DNA from: an uncultured Bacillota bacterium
GTDB taxonomy: Bacteria > Bacillota > Clostridia > Lachnospirales > CAG-274
NCBI GenBank assembly: GCA_958426775.1
Contig: CATZZP010000010.1
Span: 1-64,000 of the forward strand
Direction of reading: 5' to 3'
Length of the DNA: 64,000 nucleotides
A program made the position numbers and the translations under genes. The notes below the pieces were generated by a model that was not told the origin of the DNA, did no database searches, and saw only the letters and a list, made by a program, of their open reading frames with translations. This document shows positions 1-8,352 of the stretch, one piece after another. How positions within the stretch are numbered: the stretch's first letter is position 1; each line of letters opens with the position of its first letter.

Positions 1-1020
1 TGTGCCTGTTACATCGGTACCCTGTAAATCCACAATAGTAAAGGCAAAGATAGGGTCAGCTATAGGCTGATTAAAGCGTACCTTCATTTTTATTTTAAAG
101 GTTGAGCCTTTTTCAATCTGATTTATAATTCTGCCCTTGCTGTCAATTAAGGCAAAATCAATAATCTCCGCCTTGCCGTTGCCGTAGGAGTTAATCTGTG
201 GGTTAAGAGTAAGCTTTTCCTTCCAGTACCCTTCAGTTTTTTCCTCGTCTGCAGGTACCTCTTCCTCCTCAATATCCTCTAAATCCTGATTTACAAGTAT
301 CTTTTTATATAAGTCAATCATATCGGCAGAGTTGCCCTCTGCCACTTTTTTACCGTGGTTAAGCACAATTACCCTGTCACAGTATTTATTTATACTGCTT
401 AAGCTATGGCTTACAAGAAGAATGGTTTTACCCATTTTCTTAAACTCCTCAAACTTCTTGTAGCATTTAGCCTGAAAGAAAACATCACCTACGGAAAGTG
501 CCTCATCAACTATAAGTATCTCTGGGTCAATATTTATGGCAACTGCAAAGGCAAGCCTTACAAACATACCGCTTGAATAAGTCTTGACAGGCTGGTTTAT
601 AAAGTCGCCTATATCCGCAAACTTAAGTATATCCTCTATTCTCTCCTCAACCTCAGCCTTGGAATAGCCCATCATAGTACCGTTAAGATAGATATTCTCA
701 ATACCCGTATACTCGCCGTTAAAGCCTGCACCAAGCTCTAAAAGAGCAGAAATACGTCCCTTAATTTCCACATTACCGCTTGTAGGTGTAAGTACTCCCG
801 TAATTATCTTAAGTATGGTTGATTTACCTGCACCGTTTACACCGATAAGTCCGATAGTTTCGCCCTTTTTAATGTTAAAGGAAACATTGTCAAGGGCATA
901 GTATTCCTTATGACGGCTTTTTCTTGTAAGGCTCATGGCCTCCTTAAGTCTGTCGGCAGGCTTATCATACAGCCGGTAAACCTTGCTTACATTATTTACC
1001 TTTATAGAATAATTATCCAT
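1..1020 (-). CDS. Polysaccharide/teichoic acid ABC exporter, ATP-binding subunit (Wzt/TagH type), 3' end outside window
   Basis: The ATPase powers export of a lipid-linked cell-surface polysaccharide or teichoic acid across the membrane. Reading in from ATG at 1020 there is a Walker A motif (GVNGAGKST), a signature-like YSSGMFVRLAFA stretch, Walker B (EILIVDEAL) and the H-loop (LLVSHSLSSI). After about residue 250 an extra C-terminal domain begins (KTEGYWKEKLTLNP...), as in Wzt proteins, where this region recognises the end of the polymer. The frame is still open at base 1, so the stop codon is missing. It follows the permease gene by 19 bp and is presumably co-transcribed with it. Family assignment is firm; the exported polymer is unknown. 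Confidence 0.9.
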   Translation of the reverse strand, partial: MDNYSIKVNNVSKVYRLYDKPADRLKEAMSLTRKSRHKEYYALDNVSFNIKKGETIGLIGVNGAGKSTILKIITGVLTPTSGNVEIKGRISALLELGAGFNGEYTGIENIYLNGTMMGYSKAEVEERIEDILKFADIGDFINQPVKTYSSGMFVRLAFAVAINIDPEILIVDEALSVGDVFFQAKCYKKFEEFKKMGKTILLVSHSLSSINKYCDRVIVLNHGKKVAEGNSADMIDLYKKILVNQDLEDIEEEEVPADEEKTEGYWKEKLTLNPQINSYGNGKAEIIDFALIDSKGRIINQIEKGSTFKIKMKVRFNQPIADPIFAFTIVDLQGTDVTGT

Positions 1021-1039
1021 TTCAAAATCCTCCCAAGGC

Positions 1040-2425
1040 TTACAGAACATCTGCAAAGTGAGGCTTAAGCTTTTTATAAAGCACACAGCCTGCAAGCATA
1101 AGACAAGACAGCACTATCCAAAAGTAAAGTGTCTGCTTTATATTGTTATAGAACGGTGTATCAAATATAAGGCTGTCCCTGTAGCCCTGTACAATATAGT
1201 ACATAGGGTTAAGCTTAAAAAGCCACATAAAGCGGTCAGGTATCATATCAATTGACCACATAATAGGTGTAAGCCACATACCAAACTGCAAAATAATATT
1301 CATAATCTGACCTAAGTCCTTAAAAAACACCACAAGGGCACTTGTAATATAGCTTAGAGCAATAACAAGCAAAATCATACAGAAGGAATAATAAAGTATC
1401 TGCACCCAATATACATCAAAACTTTCACCGTATACAAGATAAAAAACAACCATAAAGCTTATAAAGAAAATATGCACAAAAAGTGAGGATATAATCTTCA
1501 CCAAAGGCAGAATGTGTATTTTGAACACCATTTTTTTAACCAAATAGCTGTATTCTATTAAAGCCATGGTTGCATTATTCCATGCCTCAGAAAAAAAGAA
1601 CCAAGGTATAAGACCTGCTATAAACCACAGTATAAAGGGTACATCTCCCACATCACTGCTTCTGAAGCCAACCTGAAACACAAACCAGAATACAAGTATT
1701 GTACAAACAGGCTGAACAAATGCCCATATTATACCAAAGTATGAGCCTGCATAGCGAGTTTTAAAGTCATTCAGGGCAAGAGAAAATATAAGTCTTTTGC
1801 TCTGATAGAGGTCAGTTGCCATAGATACAACCGACTTTATCTTTACATAGCGGTTAATCACAAATACTGCAATCAGGGTTGCAACTACAGCCAAGGGCAG
1901 ACTTATATTTTTATGAGGTGTAAGAGCAGGCACCTTAAAAACCATATAAGGGTCAGCACCCGTTGCCTTTATTTTAAAGCTGTTATCCTCATTAAAGGTA
2001 AGCTCCAAATCATTCTGACTGCCCTTTAAAATATCCTCCTTGGTTATTGTAGCAAAGCCGTTGCTGTCCTTATAGCGTAAATCCTTTATAACAGCCGTTG
2101 CCTGAGGGTTATCCCCCAGTTGGAGCATAATCACCTTTACGCCGTCATCAGCAAAGTCTACAGAACCCTTGTAGCTATAGCTTTCCGTATCGGCACTGTC
2201 ATAGCCGATTAAACGGTCCTCACCAAACTGCTCATTCTCGTCATAAAGATAGTATACCTCAAAGGGTCTTGTACCCATACTGTTACCCTCTAAGTTAATC
2301 AACAATGCCTTACCCTGATAAAAAGTATTAAAAAAGTTATAAAAAAGCAAAAACAGCATAACTGCTATAAAAGCATACACCGTAAACTTTGCTGTATAAA
2401 ATAAAATAGTTCTGACCTTATTCAT
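1040..2425 (-). CDS. Polysaccharide ABC exporter permease (Wzm/TagG, ABC2 family) with N-terminal extracytoplasmic domain
   Basis: This is the membrane subunit partnering the adjacent ATPase. Residues from about 205 to the end form a normal ABC2-type permease (FSLALNDFKTRYAGSYFGIIWAFVQP, then six hydrophobic segments), which alone matches the usual TagG/Wzm length of about 260. The protein is 461 residues because an extra N-terminal part precedes it: a membrane segment at about 12-32, roughly 130 residues of polar, beta-rich-looking sequence, and a second membrane segment at about 175-195. That places the extra part outside the cell. ATG is preceded by AGAGGG. The permease assignment is secure; the role of the added domain is unknown. 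Confidence 0.9.
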   Translation of the reverse strand: MNKVRTILFYTAKFTVYAFIAVMLFLLFYNFFNTFYQGKALLINLEGNSMGTRPFEVYYLYDENEQFGEDRLIGYDSADTESYSYKGSVDFADDGVKVIMLQLGDNPQATAVIKDLRYKDSNGFATITKEDILKGSQNDLELTFNEDNSFKIKATGADPYMVFKVPALTPHKNISLPLAVVATLIAVFVINRYVKIKSVVSMATDLYQSKRLIFSLALNDFKTRYAGSYFGIIWAFVQPVCTILVFWFVFQVGFRSSDVGDVPFILWFIAGLIPWFFFSEAWNNATMALIEYSYLVKKMVFKIHILPLVKIISSLFVHIFFISFMVVFYLVYGESFDVYWVQILYYSFCMILLVIALSYITSALVVFFKDLGQIMNIILQFGMWLTPIMWSIDMIPDRFMWLFKLNPMYYIVQGYRDSLIFDTPFYNNIKQTLYFWIVLSCLMLAGCVLYKKLKPHFADVL

Positions 2426-2466
2426 ATTATCCCTCTTTAGTTTAAAAAATAGACATAAGTTATTAT

Positions 2467-2495
2467 ATTATACACCTTTTTTACAATAATTTCAA
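2467..2495 (-). promoter_or_regulatory. Sigma-A-type promoter for the ABC exporter genes
   Basis: On the minus strand TTGAAA (2490-2495) and TATAAT (2467-2472) are separated by 17 bp, about 40 bp upstream of the permease start. Confidence 0.7.
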
Positions 2496-2531
2496 GGTAT
2501 GTACCGTTTTTAATAAAGCCTTAATAAAATA

Positions 2532-2561
2532 TTTACAACCCGACCTGAAGTATAGTATAAT
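2532..2561 (+). promoter_or_regulatory. Sigma-A-type promoter for uppP
   Basis: TTTACA (2532-2537) and TATAAT (2556-2561) are separated by 18 bp, just upstream of the AGGAGG site (2582-2587) of uppP. It diverges from the ABC exporter promoter. Confidence 0.65.
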
Positions 2562-2593
2562 AATATATAATCTAATTTTACAGGAGGTTATTT

Positions 2594-3418
2594 ATGGCTT
2601 TTGCGGAAATAATCAAAGCATTAATATTAGGTATTGTAGAGGGTATAACAGAGTGGTTGCCCATAAGCAGTACAGGTCATATGATATTAGTTGATGAATT
2701 TTTAAAGCTTAACCTGAGCGACGACTTTAAAGAAATGTTTATGGTGGTTATTCAGCTTGGTGCAATCCTTGCGGTAATTGTAATGTACTTTAACAAATTA
2801 AACCCTATAGACAAACGAAAAAGCAAAAGGGAAAAGGCTCAGATAATGGAGCTTTGGTACAAGGTAATTGTAGCCTGTATTCCTGCGGGAGTTTTAGGGC
2901 TTTTATTTGATGACTGGCTTGACCAACACTTTTACAATACCACGGTAGTATCTGCAACCCTTATAATTTACGGTATACTCTTTATTGTAGTAGAATACCG
3001 CAACAAGGATAAAACCCCTACCGTAACCGACCTTAACAAGCTCAGCTATAAGACAGCCTTTATTATAGGTCTGTTTCAGGTTCTCTCCCTTATACCCGGC
3101 ACCTCACGCTCGGGTGCAACTATCCTGGGCGGTCTTATCTTCGGTACCTCAAGATTTGTAGCGGCAGAATTTACCTTCTTTTTGGCTATCCCCGTTATGT
3201 TCGGTGCCAGCCTTTTAAAAATAGCTAAGTTTGGTCTTTCCTTTACGGGTCTTGAGCTTGCAGTGCTTTTTACGGGTATGATTTCAGCCTTTGTGGTATC
3301 CATTATCTCAATTAAATTTTTAATAAGCTACATAAAAAATAACAGCTTTACCTCATTTGGTGTATATCGTATAGTTTTAGGTGTGCTTATAATAAGCTAC
3401 TTTACATTTTTTCAATAA
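2594..3418 (+). CDS. uppP: Undecaprenyl-diphosphatase
   Basis: Integral membrane phosphatase that recycles undecaprenyl pyrophosphate to the monophosphate carrier used for peptidoglycan, teichoic acid and polysaccharide export; it confers bacitracin tolerance. The 274 residues match BacA/UppP length. Both family signatures are present: the N-terminal GIVEGITEWLPISSTGH motif (residues about 13-29) and the PGTSRSGATI motif (about 167-176), which holds the catalytic Ser/Arg. About seven or eight hydrophobic segments are visible. The ATG has an AGGAGG site 7 bp upstream. Its position between a polysaccharide exporter and murA fits a cell-envelope neighbourhood. Confidence 0.95.
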   Translation: MAFAEIIKALILGIVEGITEWLPISSTGHMILVDEFLKLNLSDDFKEMFMVVIQLGAILAVIVMYFNKLNPIDKRKSKREKAQIMELWYKVIVACIPAGVLGLLFDDWLDQHFYNTTVVSATLIIYGILFIVVEYRNKDKTPTVTDLNKLSYKTAFIIGLFQVLSLIPGTSRSGATILGGLIFGTSRFVAAEFTFFLAIPVMFGASLLKIAKFGLSFTGLELAVLFTGMISAFVVSIISIKFLISYIKNNSFTSFGVYRIVLGVLIISYFTFFQ

Positions 3419-3426
3419 AATTTTTC

Positions 3427-3453
3427 AGCCGATCCGAAAGGTTCGGCTTTTTT
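3427..3453 (+). terminator. Rho-independent terminator after uppP
   Basis: Nine-base arms (3427-3435 and 3440-3448, one mismatch) enclose a GAAA loop and run into a T tract ending at 3453. Confidence 0.85.
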
Positions 3454-3568
3454 AATTATATTTTTAAATTTTACCCAATAAAATATACAGTATAAACCTT
3501 GTTTACCTTTCTGCAAAATGACAATACTAACTACAGACAAAAATTAAAAATTGCAGAGGATTTAAACA

Positions 3569-4828
3569 ATGGAAAAATTTATAGTAGAAAAATCACCCTC
3601 CTTAAAGGGAGTAGTCAGGGTAGGCGGTTCAAAAAACTCTGCCCTGCCCATAATTGCCGCAAGCCTTCTGACCAAGGAAAAGGTTTATTTAAAGGGTGTT
3701 CCTCCCCTGAGTGATATTAAAATAATGTGTGAGCTTGCAAAAAAGCTGGGCTGTACCTTGGAAAACGATAGTGATGAAATCATCATACAGGCAAAGGAGC
3801 TTAACGGTCTGACTCTGGACTATGCGGAGGTAAGCAAAATAAGAGCCTCCTTTTTACTTGCAGGAGCTATGCTTTCACGCTTAGGCAAGGTAAGTATAGC
3901 CATGCCGGGAGGCTGTTCCATAGGCTTAAGACCAGTTGACCTGCACCTTAAGGGCTTTGAGGCATTAGGTGCCTCCTACGAGGCAGAGCATGGTATAATA
4001 AACCTTAGTGCAGATAAGCTGAAGGGCTGTGAAATTTATCTTGACTTTCCCAGTGTAGGTGCTACGGAAAACATTATCCTTGCCTCTGCCCTTGCAGAGG
4101 GTACAACACTGATACGGAACTGTGCCGCCGAGCCTGAAATATGCGACCTTGCAGACTTTTTAAATAAAATGGGAGCAAAGATTGAGGGTGCAGGCAGTGA
4201 TATGATAAAAATAACAGGGGTACCCGTCCTCAACGGCTGTACCCACACCCTTATTCCCGACAGAATTGAAGCAGGCACCTTTATGCTTGCAGCTGCTGCC
4301 ACAGGAGGTAAGATAAAGCTTGAAAATGTACGCTGTGACCATCTTACCGCCCTTATTCATAAGGTAAGGGAAATGGGGGCAACCGTAACCGAGGGAGAGA
4401 ACTGCCTTGTAATGGAGAAACGAGGCAGAGTAAACAACACCTCTGTTCAGACCCTGCCCTATCCGGGTTTTCCTACAGATATGCAGGCACAGCTTATGGC
4501 ACTTATGACAACGGGCAAGGGAACAGGTATAATAAACGAAACCGTCTTTGAAAACCGCTTTATGCACGCCTCACAACTAAACAGAATGGGAGCTGATATT
4601 AAGGTAGAGGGGCGTTGTGCCATTGTCAAGGGTGTAAAGGGGCTTACAGGCACTGCCGTAAAAGCCACGGATTTAAGAGCAGGTGCGGCACTTATAATAT
4701 CAGCCCTTGCGGCAGAGGGTAAAACCGAAATAGGGGAAATAGAATATATAGACCGAGGATATTTCAAAATTGAAGATAAGCTCAATCAATTAGGCGGAAG
4801 GATAGAAAGGAGAGTATATGAGGATTAA
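3569..4828 (+). CDS. murA: UDP-N-acetylglucosamine 1-carboxyvinyltransferase (MurA)
   Basis: Catalyses the first committed step of peptidoglycan synthesis, transfer of enolpyruvate from PEP to UDP-GlcNAc, in the cytosol. It is 419 residues, the normal length. The active-site Cys lies in MPGGCSIGLRP at about residue 116, so the enzyme should be fosfomycin-sensitive; the N-terminal KNSALPI element of the substrate site is also present. ATG is preceded by AGAGGA. The 3' end overlaps spoIID by 11 bp, recalling the murAA-spoIID order of Bacillus subtilis. Firmicutes often carry two MurA paralogues; which one this is cannot be told here. Confidence 0.96.
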   Translation: MEKFIVEKSPSLKGVVRVGGSKNSALPIIAASLLTKEKVYLKGVPPLSDIKIMCELAKKLGCTLENDSDEIIIQAKELNGLTLDYAEVSKIRASFLLAGAMLSRLGKVSIAMPGGCSIGLRPVDLHLKGFEALGASYEAEHGIINLSADKLKGCEIYLDFPSVGATENIILASALAEGTTLIRNCAAEPEICDLADFLNKMGAKIEGAGSDMIKITGVPVLNGCTHTLIPDRIEAGTFMLAAAATGGKIKLENVRCDHLTALIHKVREMGATVTEGENCLVMEKRGRVNNTSVQTLPYPGFPTDMQAQLMALMTTGKGTGIINETVFENRFMHASQLNRMGADIKVEGRCAIVKGVKGLTGTAVKATDLRAGAALIISALAAEGKTEIGEIEYIDRGYFKIEDKLNQLGGRIERRVYED

Positions 4829-5711
4829 GCCCATATTGGCGGTAGTAGCAGTTACTGCCGCCATAGCTTTTATATCAATACCAAAGAATAAGCCTGCAAC
4901 TGCCTTGTGCAGTGTACAGGCAGTAGGAGCAACCCTTGATAAAAGTACGGTTTATAAAACCACACTTACCCAAAAAAAGCTTTCCGAAACAGAGGAATAT
5001 TTAATAGGCGTAGTTGCGGCGGAGATACCTGCCGATTATAATATTGAGGCACTTAAGGCACAGGCAATAGCCGCCAGAACCTATGCAATACGAGCCTTGG
5101 AAAATGACAGCACCCTTGCCTATAGTTCCATAGGACAGGCATACATATCAAAAGAGGAAATGAAAAAGCGTTGGGGTAACAGCTTTTCCCACTATTACGG
5201 TAAAATAAAAAAAGCCGTTAAGGAAACAGAGGGGATAATATGCCTATACAATAATGAGCCTATATTAGCCGCCTTTTGTGCCTCAAGCGGAGGAAAAACC
5301 GAGGAAAGCGAAAACGTATGGACCCGGGATTTACCCTACCTTACAACGGTAGACTCTCCCTGGGATATAAACAGCAACAGCCAAAGTCTTACCTTTACGG
5401 AAAAGGAAATAACAAATCTTTTAGGCGGTATTCCCGAAATACAGTCACGTACAGAGGCAGGTTATGTAAAAAGCCTTACAGCAGGCAAAAAAACCTATAA
5501 GGGTACTGAGGTAAGAGAGCTTTTAGGCTTGAAATCCGCCAACTTTACAGTTAGCCATAGTAAGGGCAATATTATTATATCCACCGTAGGCTACGGTCAC
5601 GGAGTAGGCATGAGCCAGATAGGAGCAGGTGCTATGGCAAAGGAGGGCAGTACCTGTGAGGAAATTTTGACTCACTATTATTCGGGTATAAGCCTGGGAA
5701 AAATAAAATAA
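4818..5711 (+). CDS. spoIID: Stage II sporulation protein D
   Basis: Membrane-anchored lytic transglycosylase needed for septal peptidoglycan thinning and engulfment during sporulation, acting with SpoIIM and SpoIIP in the mother cell. The 297 residues start with a signal-anchor (about 4-22). The SpoIID domain follows, including EEYLIGVVAAEIPADYNIEALKAQAIAARTYA with the conserved catalytic-region Glu, and later FCASSGGKTE and the C-terminal GYGHGVGMSQIGA. It overlaps murA by 11 bp (start AGGAGAGTATATG inside murA), indicating translational coupling. Strong evidence that the organism forms endospores. Confidence 0.95.
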   Translation: MRIKPILAVVAVTAAIAFISIPKNKPATALCSVQAVGATLDKSTVYKTTLTQKKLSETEEYLIGVVAAEIPADYNIEALKAQAIAARTYAIRALENDSTLAYSSIGQAYISKEEMKKRWGNSFSHYYGKIKKAVKETEGIICLYNNEPILAAFCASSGGKTEESENVWTRDLPYLTTVDSPWDINSNSQSLTFTEKEITNLLGGIPEIQSRTEAGYVKSLTAGKKTYKGTEVRELLGLKSANFTVSHSKGNIIISTVGYGHGVGMSQIGAGAMAKEGSTCEEILTHYYSGISLGKIK

Positions 5712-5775
5712 TTATCCGCAAAAGCTGTTTATTTTACCTGACCTGTCAACCTTATATTTACTTTTCCACACAAAA

Positions 5776-5802
5776 AAGGCAGAGCATTTAAGCTCCGCCT
5801 TT
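5776..5802. terminator. Bidirectional terminator between spoIID and leuS
   Basis: Arms AAGGCAGAGC and GCTCCGCCTT flank an ATTTAA loop, with an A-run on one side and a T-run on the other. It serves both convergent genes. Confidence 0.75.
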
Positions 5803-5806
5803 TACA

Positions 5807-8221
5807 TTATGGCTTAACAACAATATTTACAATTCTGCCGGGTACATAAATTTCCTTAACTATAGTACCTGTCAGCTTAGCACCAAGTGCCTCCTTAGCC
5901 GCTGAAATTGCACTGTCCTTATCTACATCGTGAGCTACGTTAATAGTAGCCTTAACCTTGCCGTTTATCTGAACGGCAATCTCTACCGTATCCTCCTTCA
6001 TCTTAGCCTCATCATAGGTAGGCCACTTAGCTGAAAGGAATACACTCTCATTATGACCTAATACCTGCCATAATTCCTCAGCCATATGAGGTGCAAACGG
6101 AGCAAGGAGTACCGCAAGGGTATCAAGAGTTTCCTTATCACAGCCGTCAGTCTGCTTACAAAGGGCAATAAGCTTGTTTGTATATTCCATAAAGCCCGAT
6201 ACAACCGTATTAAGGGTAAGAGCCTCAAGACGAGAGGTAATTTCATATACCATCTTATGTCTTATCTGCTCAATTTCCCTTGTAGGTGCAATAAGCTTAT
6301 CCTTGTACTCATCAACAAACTTCCAGAGCTTGTTAAGGTATCTGAATACACCGTCAATACCTGTATCGTCCCACTCTGAGTCAAGCTCAGGAGGTCCTAT
6401 AAACAGCTCGTACATACGTAAGGAGTCACAGCCGTAAGCGGCAACAGTATCATCGGGAGATACTACATTGCCCTTATTCTTACTCATTTTAGCACCGTCC
6501 TTGCAAATCATACCCTGATTAAACAGACGGTGGAAAGGCTCGTCAAAATCAACAACACCTATATCGCAAAGGAACTTGGTATAAAATCTCGCATAAAGCA
6601 GATGAAGCACCGCATGCTCAATACCACCTACATACATATCAACAGGCAGCCACTTTTTAAGTGCCTCCTTGCTTGCAAGCTCCTTATCATTATGAGGGTC
6701 TGCATATCTTAAGAAATACCATGAAGAGCCTGCCCACTGAGGCATTGTATTGGTTTCTCTCTTAGCAGGACCGCCGCAGCAAGGACAGGTTGTATTAACC
6801 CATTCATCAATAGCCGCAAGAGGTGACTCACCCGTATCTGTAGGCTTATAGCTTTCAACATTAGGCAAAAGCACGGGGAGCTGGTCCTCAGGCACAGGTA
6901 CGGTACCGCACTTCTCACAGTGTACAAGAGGAATAGGCTCTCCCCAGTAACGCTGACGTGAAAATACCCAGTCACGAAGCTTAAAGTTCACCGTCTTTTT
7001 ACCAAAGCCCTGCTTTTCAACATAGTCAGGCATAGAATTTTTGGCATCTTCCGAATTCATGCCGTTAAGGTTGCCTGAATTTATCATAATACCTACACCT
7101 GTATAAGCCTCTTTAAGGTCAGGGTCTTCCTTACCGTCAGGGCTTATAACCTGAATAATAGGCAAATCAAACTTTTTAGCAAATTCAAAATCTCTGTCAT
7201 CATGAGCAGGCACACACATAATAGCACCTGTACCATGATCAGCAAGTACATAGTCGGATACCCAGATAGGAGTTTTGGCACCGTTAAGAGGGTTAATGCC
7301 GTAAGAACCCGTAAACACACCCGTCTTTTCCTTATCTGTCATACGGGACACGTTAGACTTTGTGCTTGCCTCATAGCAGTACCTGTCCATAGCCTCCCTG
7401 AAGTCATCTGTTGTAATATCCTTAACCATAGAATGCTCGGGAGAAAGCACCATAAAGGTTGCACCGTAGAGGGTATCGGGACGTGTTGTATAAACGGTAA
7501 TCTTTTTATCAGCGCCGTCAACAGGGAAGTCAACCTCAGCACCGTAGCTTTTGCCAATCCAGTCAGACTGCATCTTTTTAACCTTTTCGGGCCAGTCAAG
7601 CTTATCAAGGTCATTAAGAAGTCTGTCTGCATACTTTGTTATACGTAACATCCATTGACGGAGATTTTTCTTAGTTGTCTGAGTACCGCAACGATCACAT
7701 ACACCGTTAGTAGCCTCCTCATTTGCAAGCACACACTTACAGTTAGGACACCAATTAAGAGGCATTTCCTTTTCGTAAGCAAGACCGTTTTTGAACATCT
7801 GTATAAAAATCCACTGTGTCCACTTATAGTAGTCAGGGTCTGTAGTATTTACCTCTCTGTCCCAGTCATAAACAGCACTTATTTCCTTAAGCTGACGCTT
7901 CATATTGGCAATAGACTGCTGTGTAGCAACCGAAGGGTGTGTGCCTGTTTTAATAGCATAGTTTTCACCGGGTAAGCCAAAGGCGTCCCAACCCATAGGA
8001 TGAAGCACCTCATAGCCCTCAAGAAGCTTATAACGGCTGACAACATCAGATAAAACATAGCCTCTCCAGTGACCTACATGAAGTCCGCTGCCTGAAGGGT
8101 AAGGGAACATATCAAGGCAATAATATTTAGGCTTTGTGTCGTCATGTGGGTTTACGGGCTTAGCCTCCCAATTCTGACGCCACTTTTTTTCAATCTCTTT
8201 AAAATTATACTTTGTACTCAT
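5807..8221 (-). CDS. leuS: Leucyl-tRNA synthetase
   Basis: Class I aminoacyl-tRNA synthetase that charges tRNA-Leu. The 804 residues equal the B. subtilis enzyme length. The HIGH motif appears as HVGH at about residues 48-51, preceded by the typical MFPYPSGSG. The KMSKS equivalent is KMSKNKGNVV near residue 577. The inserted editing domain (TRPDTLYGATF...) lies between, and paired CxxC motifs (CPNC...CDRC, CEKC, CPCC) suggest zinc knuckles. ATG has an AGGAGG site. Its own promoter gives a leader of only about 35 nt, so no T-box can be present, which is uncommon for a Firmicute leuS. Confidence 0.97.
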   Translation of the reverse strand: MSTKYNFKEIEKKWRQNWEAKPVNPHDDTKPKYYCLDMFPYPSGSGLHVGHWRGYVLSDVVSRYKLLEGYEVLHPMGWDAFGLPGENYAIKTGTHPSVATQQSIANMKRQLKEISAVYDWDREVNTTDPDYYKWTQWIFIQMFKNGLAYEKEMPLNWCPNCKCVLANEEATNGVCDRCGTQTTKKNLRQWMLRITKYADRLLNDLDKLDWPEKVKKMQSDWIGKSYGAEVDFPVDGADKKITVYTTRPDTLYGATFMVLSPEHSMVKDITTDDFREAMDRYCYEASTKSNVSRMTDKEKTGVFTGSYGINPLNGAKTPIWVSDYVLADHGTGAIMCVPAHDDRDFEFAKKFDLPIIQVISPDGKEDPDLKEAYTGVGIMINSGNLNGMNSEDAKNSMPDYVEKQGFGKKTVNFKLRDWVFSRQRYWGEPIPLVHCEKCGTVPVPEDQLPVLLPNVESYKPTDTGESPLAAIDEWVNTTCPCCGGPAKRETNTMPQWAGSSWYFLRYADPHNDKELASKEALKKWLPVDMYVGGIEHAVLHLLYARFYTKFLCDIGVVDFDEPFHRLFNQGMICKDGAKMSKNKGNVVSPDDTVAAYGCDSLRMYELFIGPPELDSEWDDTGIDGVFRYLNKLWKFVDEYKDKLIAPTREIEQIRHKMVYEITSRLEALTLNTVVSGFMEYTNKLIALCKQTDGCDKETLDTLAVLLAPFAPHMAEELWQVLGHNESVFLSAKWPTYDEAKMKEDTVEIAVQINGKVKATINVAHDVDKDSAISAAKEALGAKLTGTIVKEIYVPGRIVNIVVKP

Positions 8222-8261
8222 AGTTTCCTCCTAAAAAGTCCCATTGACCTTAAATACTTCT

Positions 8262-8290
8262 TTTATACCACATTTTAACCCTAATTTCAA
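8262..8290 (-). promoter_or_regulatory. Sigma-A-type promoter for leuS
   Basis: On the minus strand TTGAAA (8285-8290), a 17-bp spacer and TATAAA (8262-8267). Initiation near 8255 leaves about 35 nt of leader. Confidence 0.6.
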
Positions 8291-8313
8291 TAGCTTTAGG
8301 CAAAAATATTGAT

Positions 8314-8346
8314 AAAAAAGGGTATGACCCCTAAGTCACACCCTTG
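8314..8346 (-). terminator. Rho-independent terminator after ftsH
   Basis: On the minus strand AAGGGTGTGA and its near-complement TCATACCCTT form a stem followed by a T run (8314-8318). Confidence 0.75.
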
Positions 8347-8352
8347 TGCTTG

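Noticed and set aside
8222..8352. Possible T-box riboswitch upstream of leuS
   Set aside because: The promoter lies about 35 nt before the start codon, so there is no room for a specifier loop and antiterminator; only the ftsH terminator is present.
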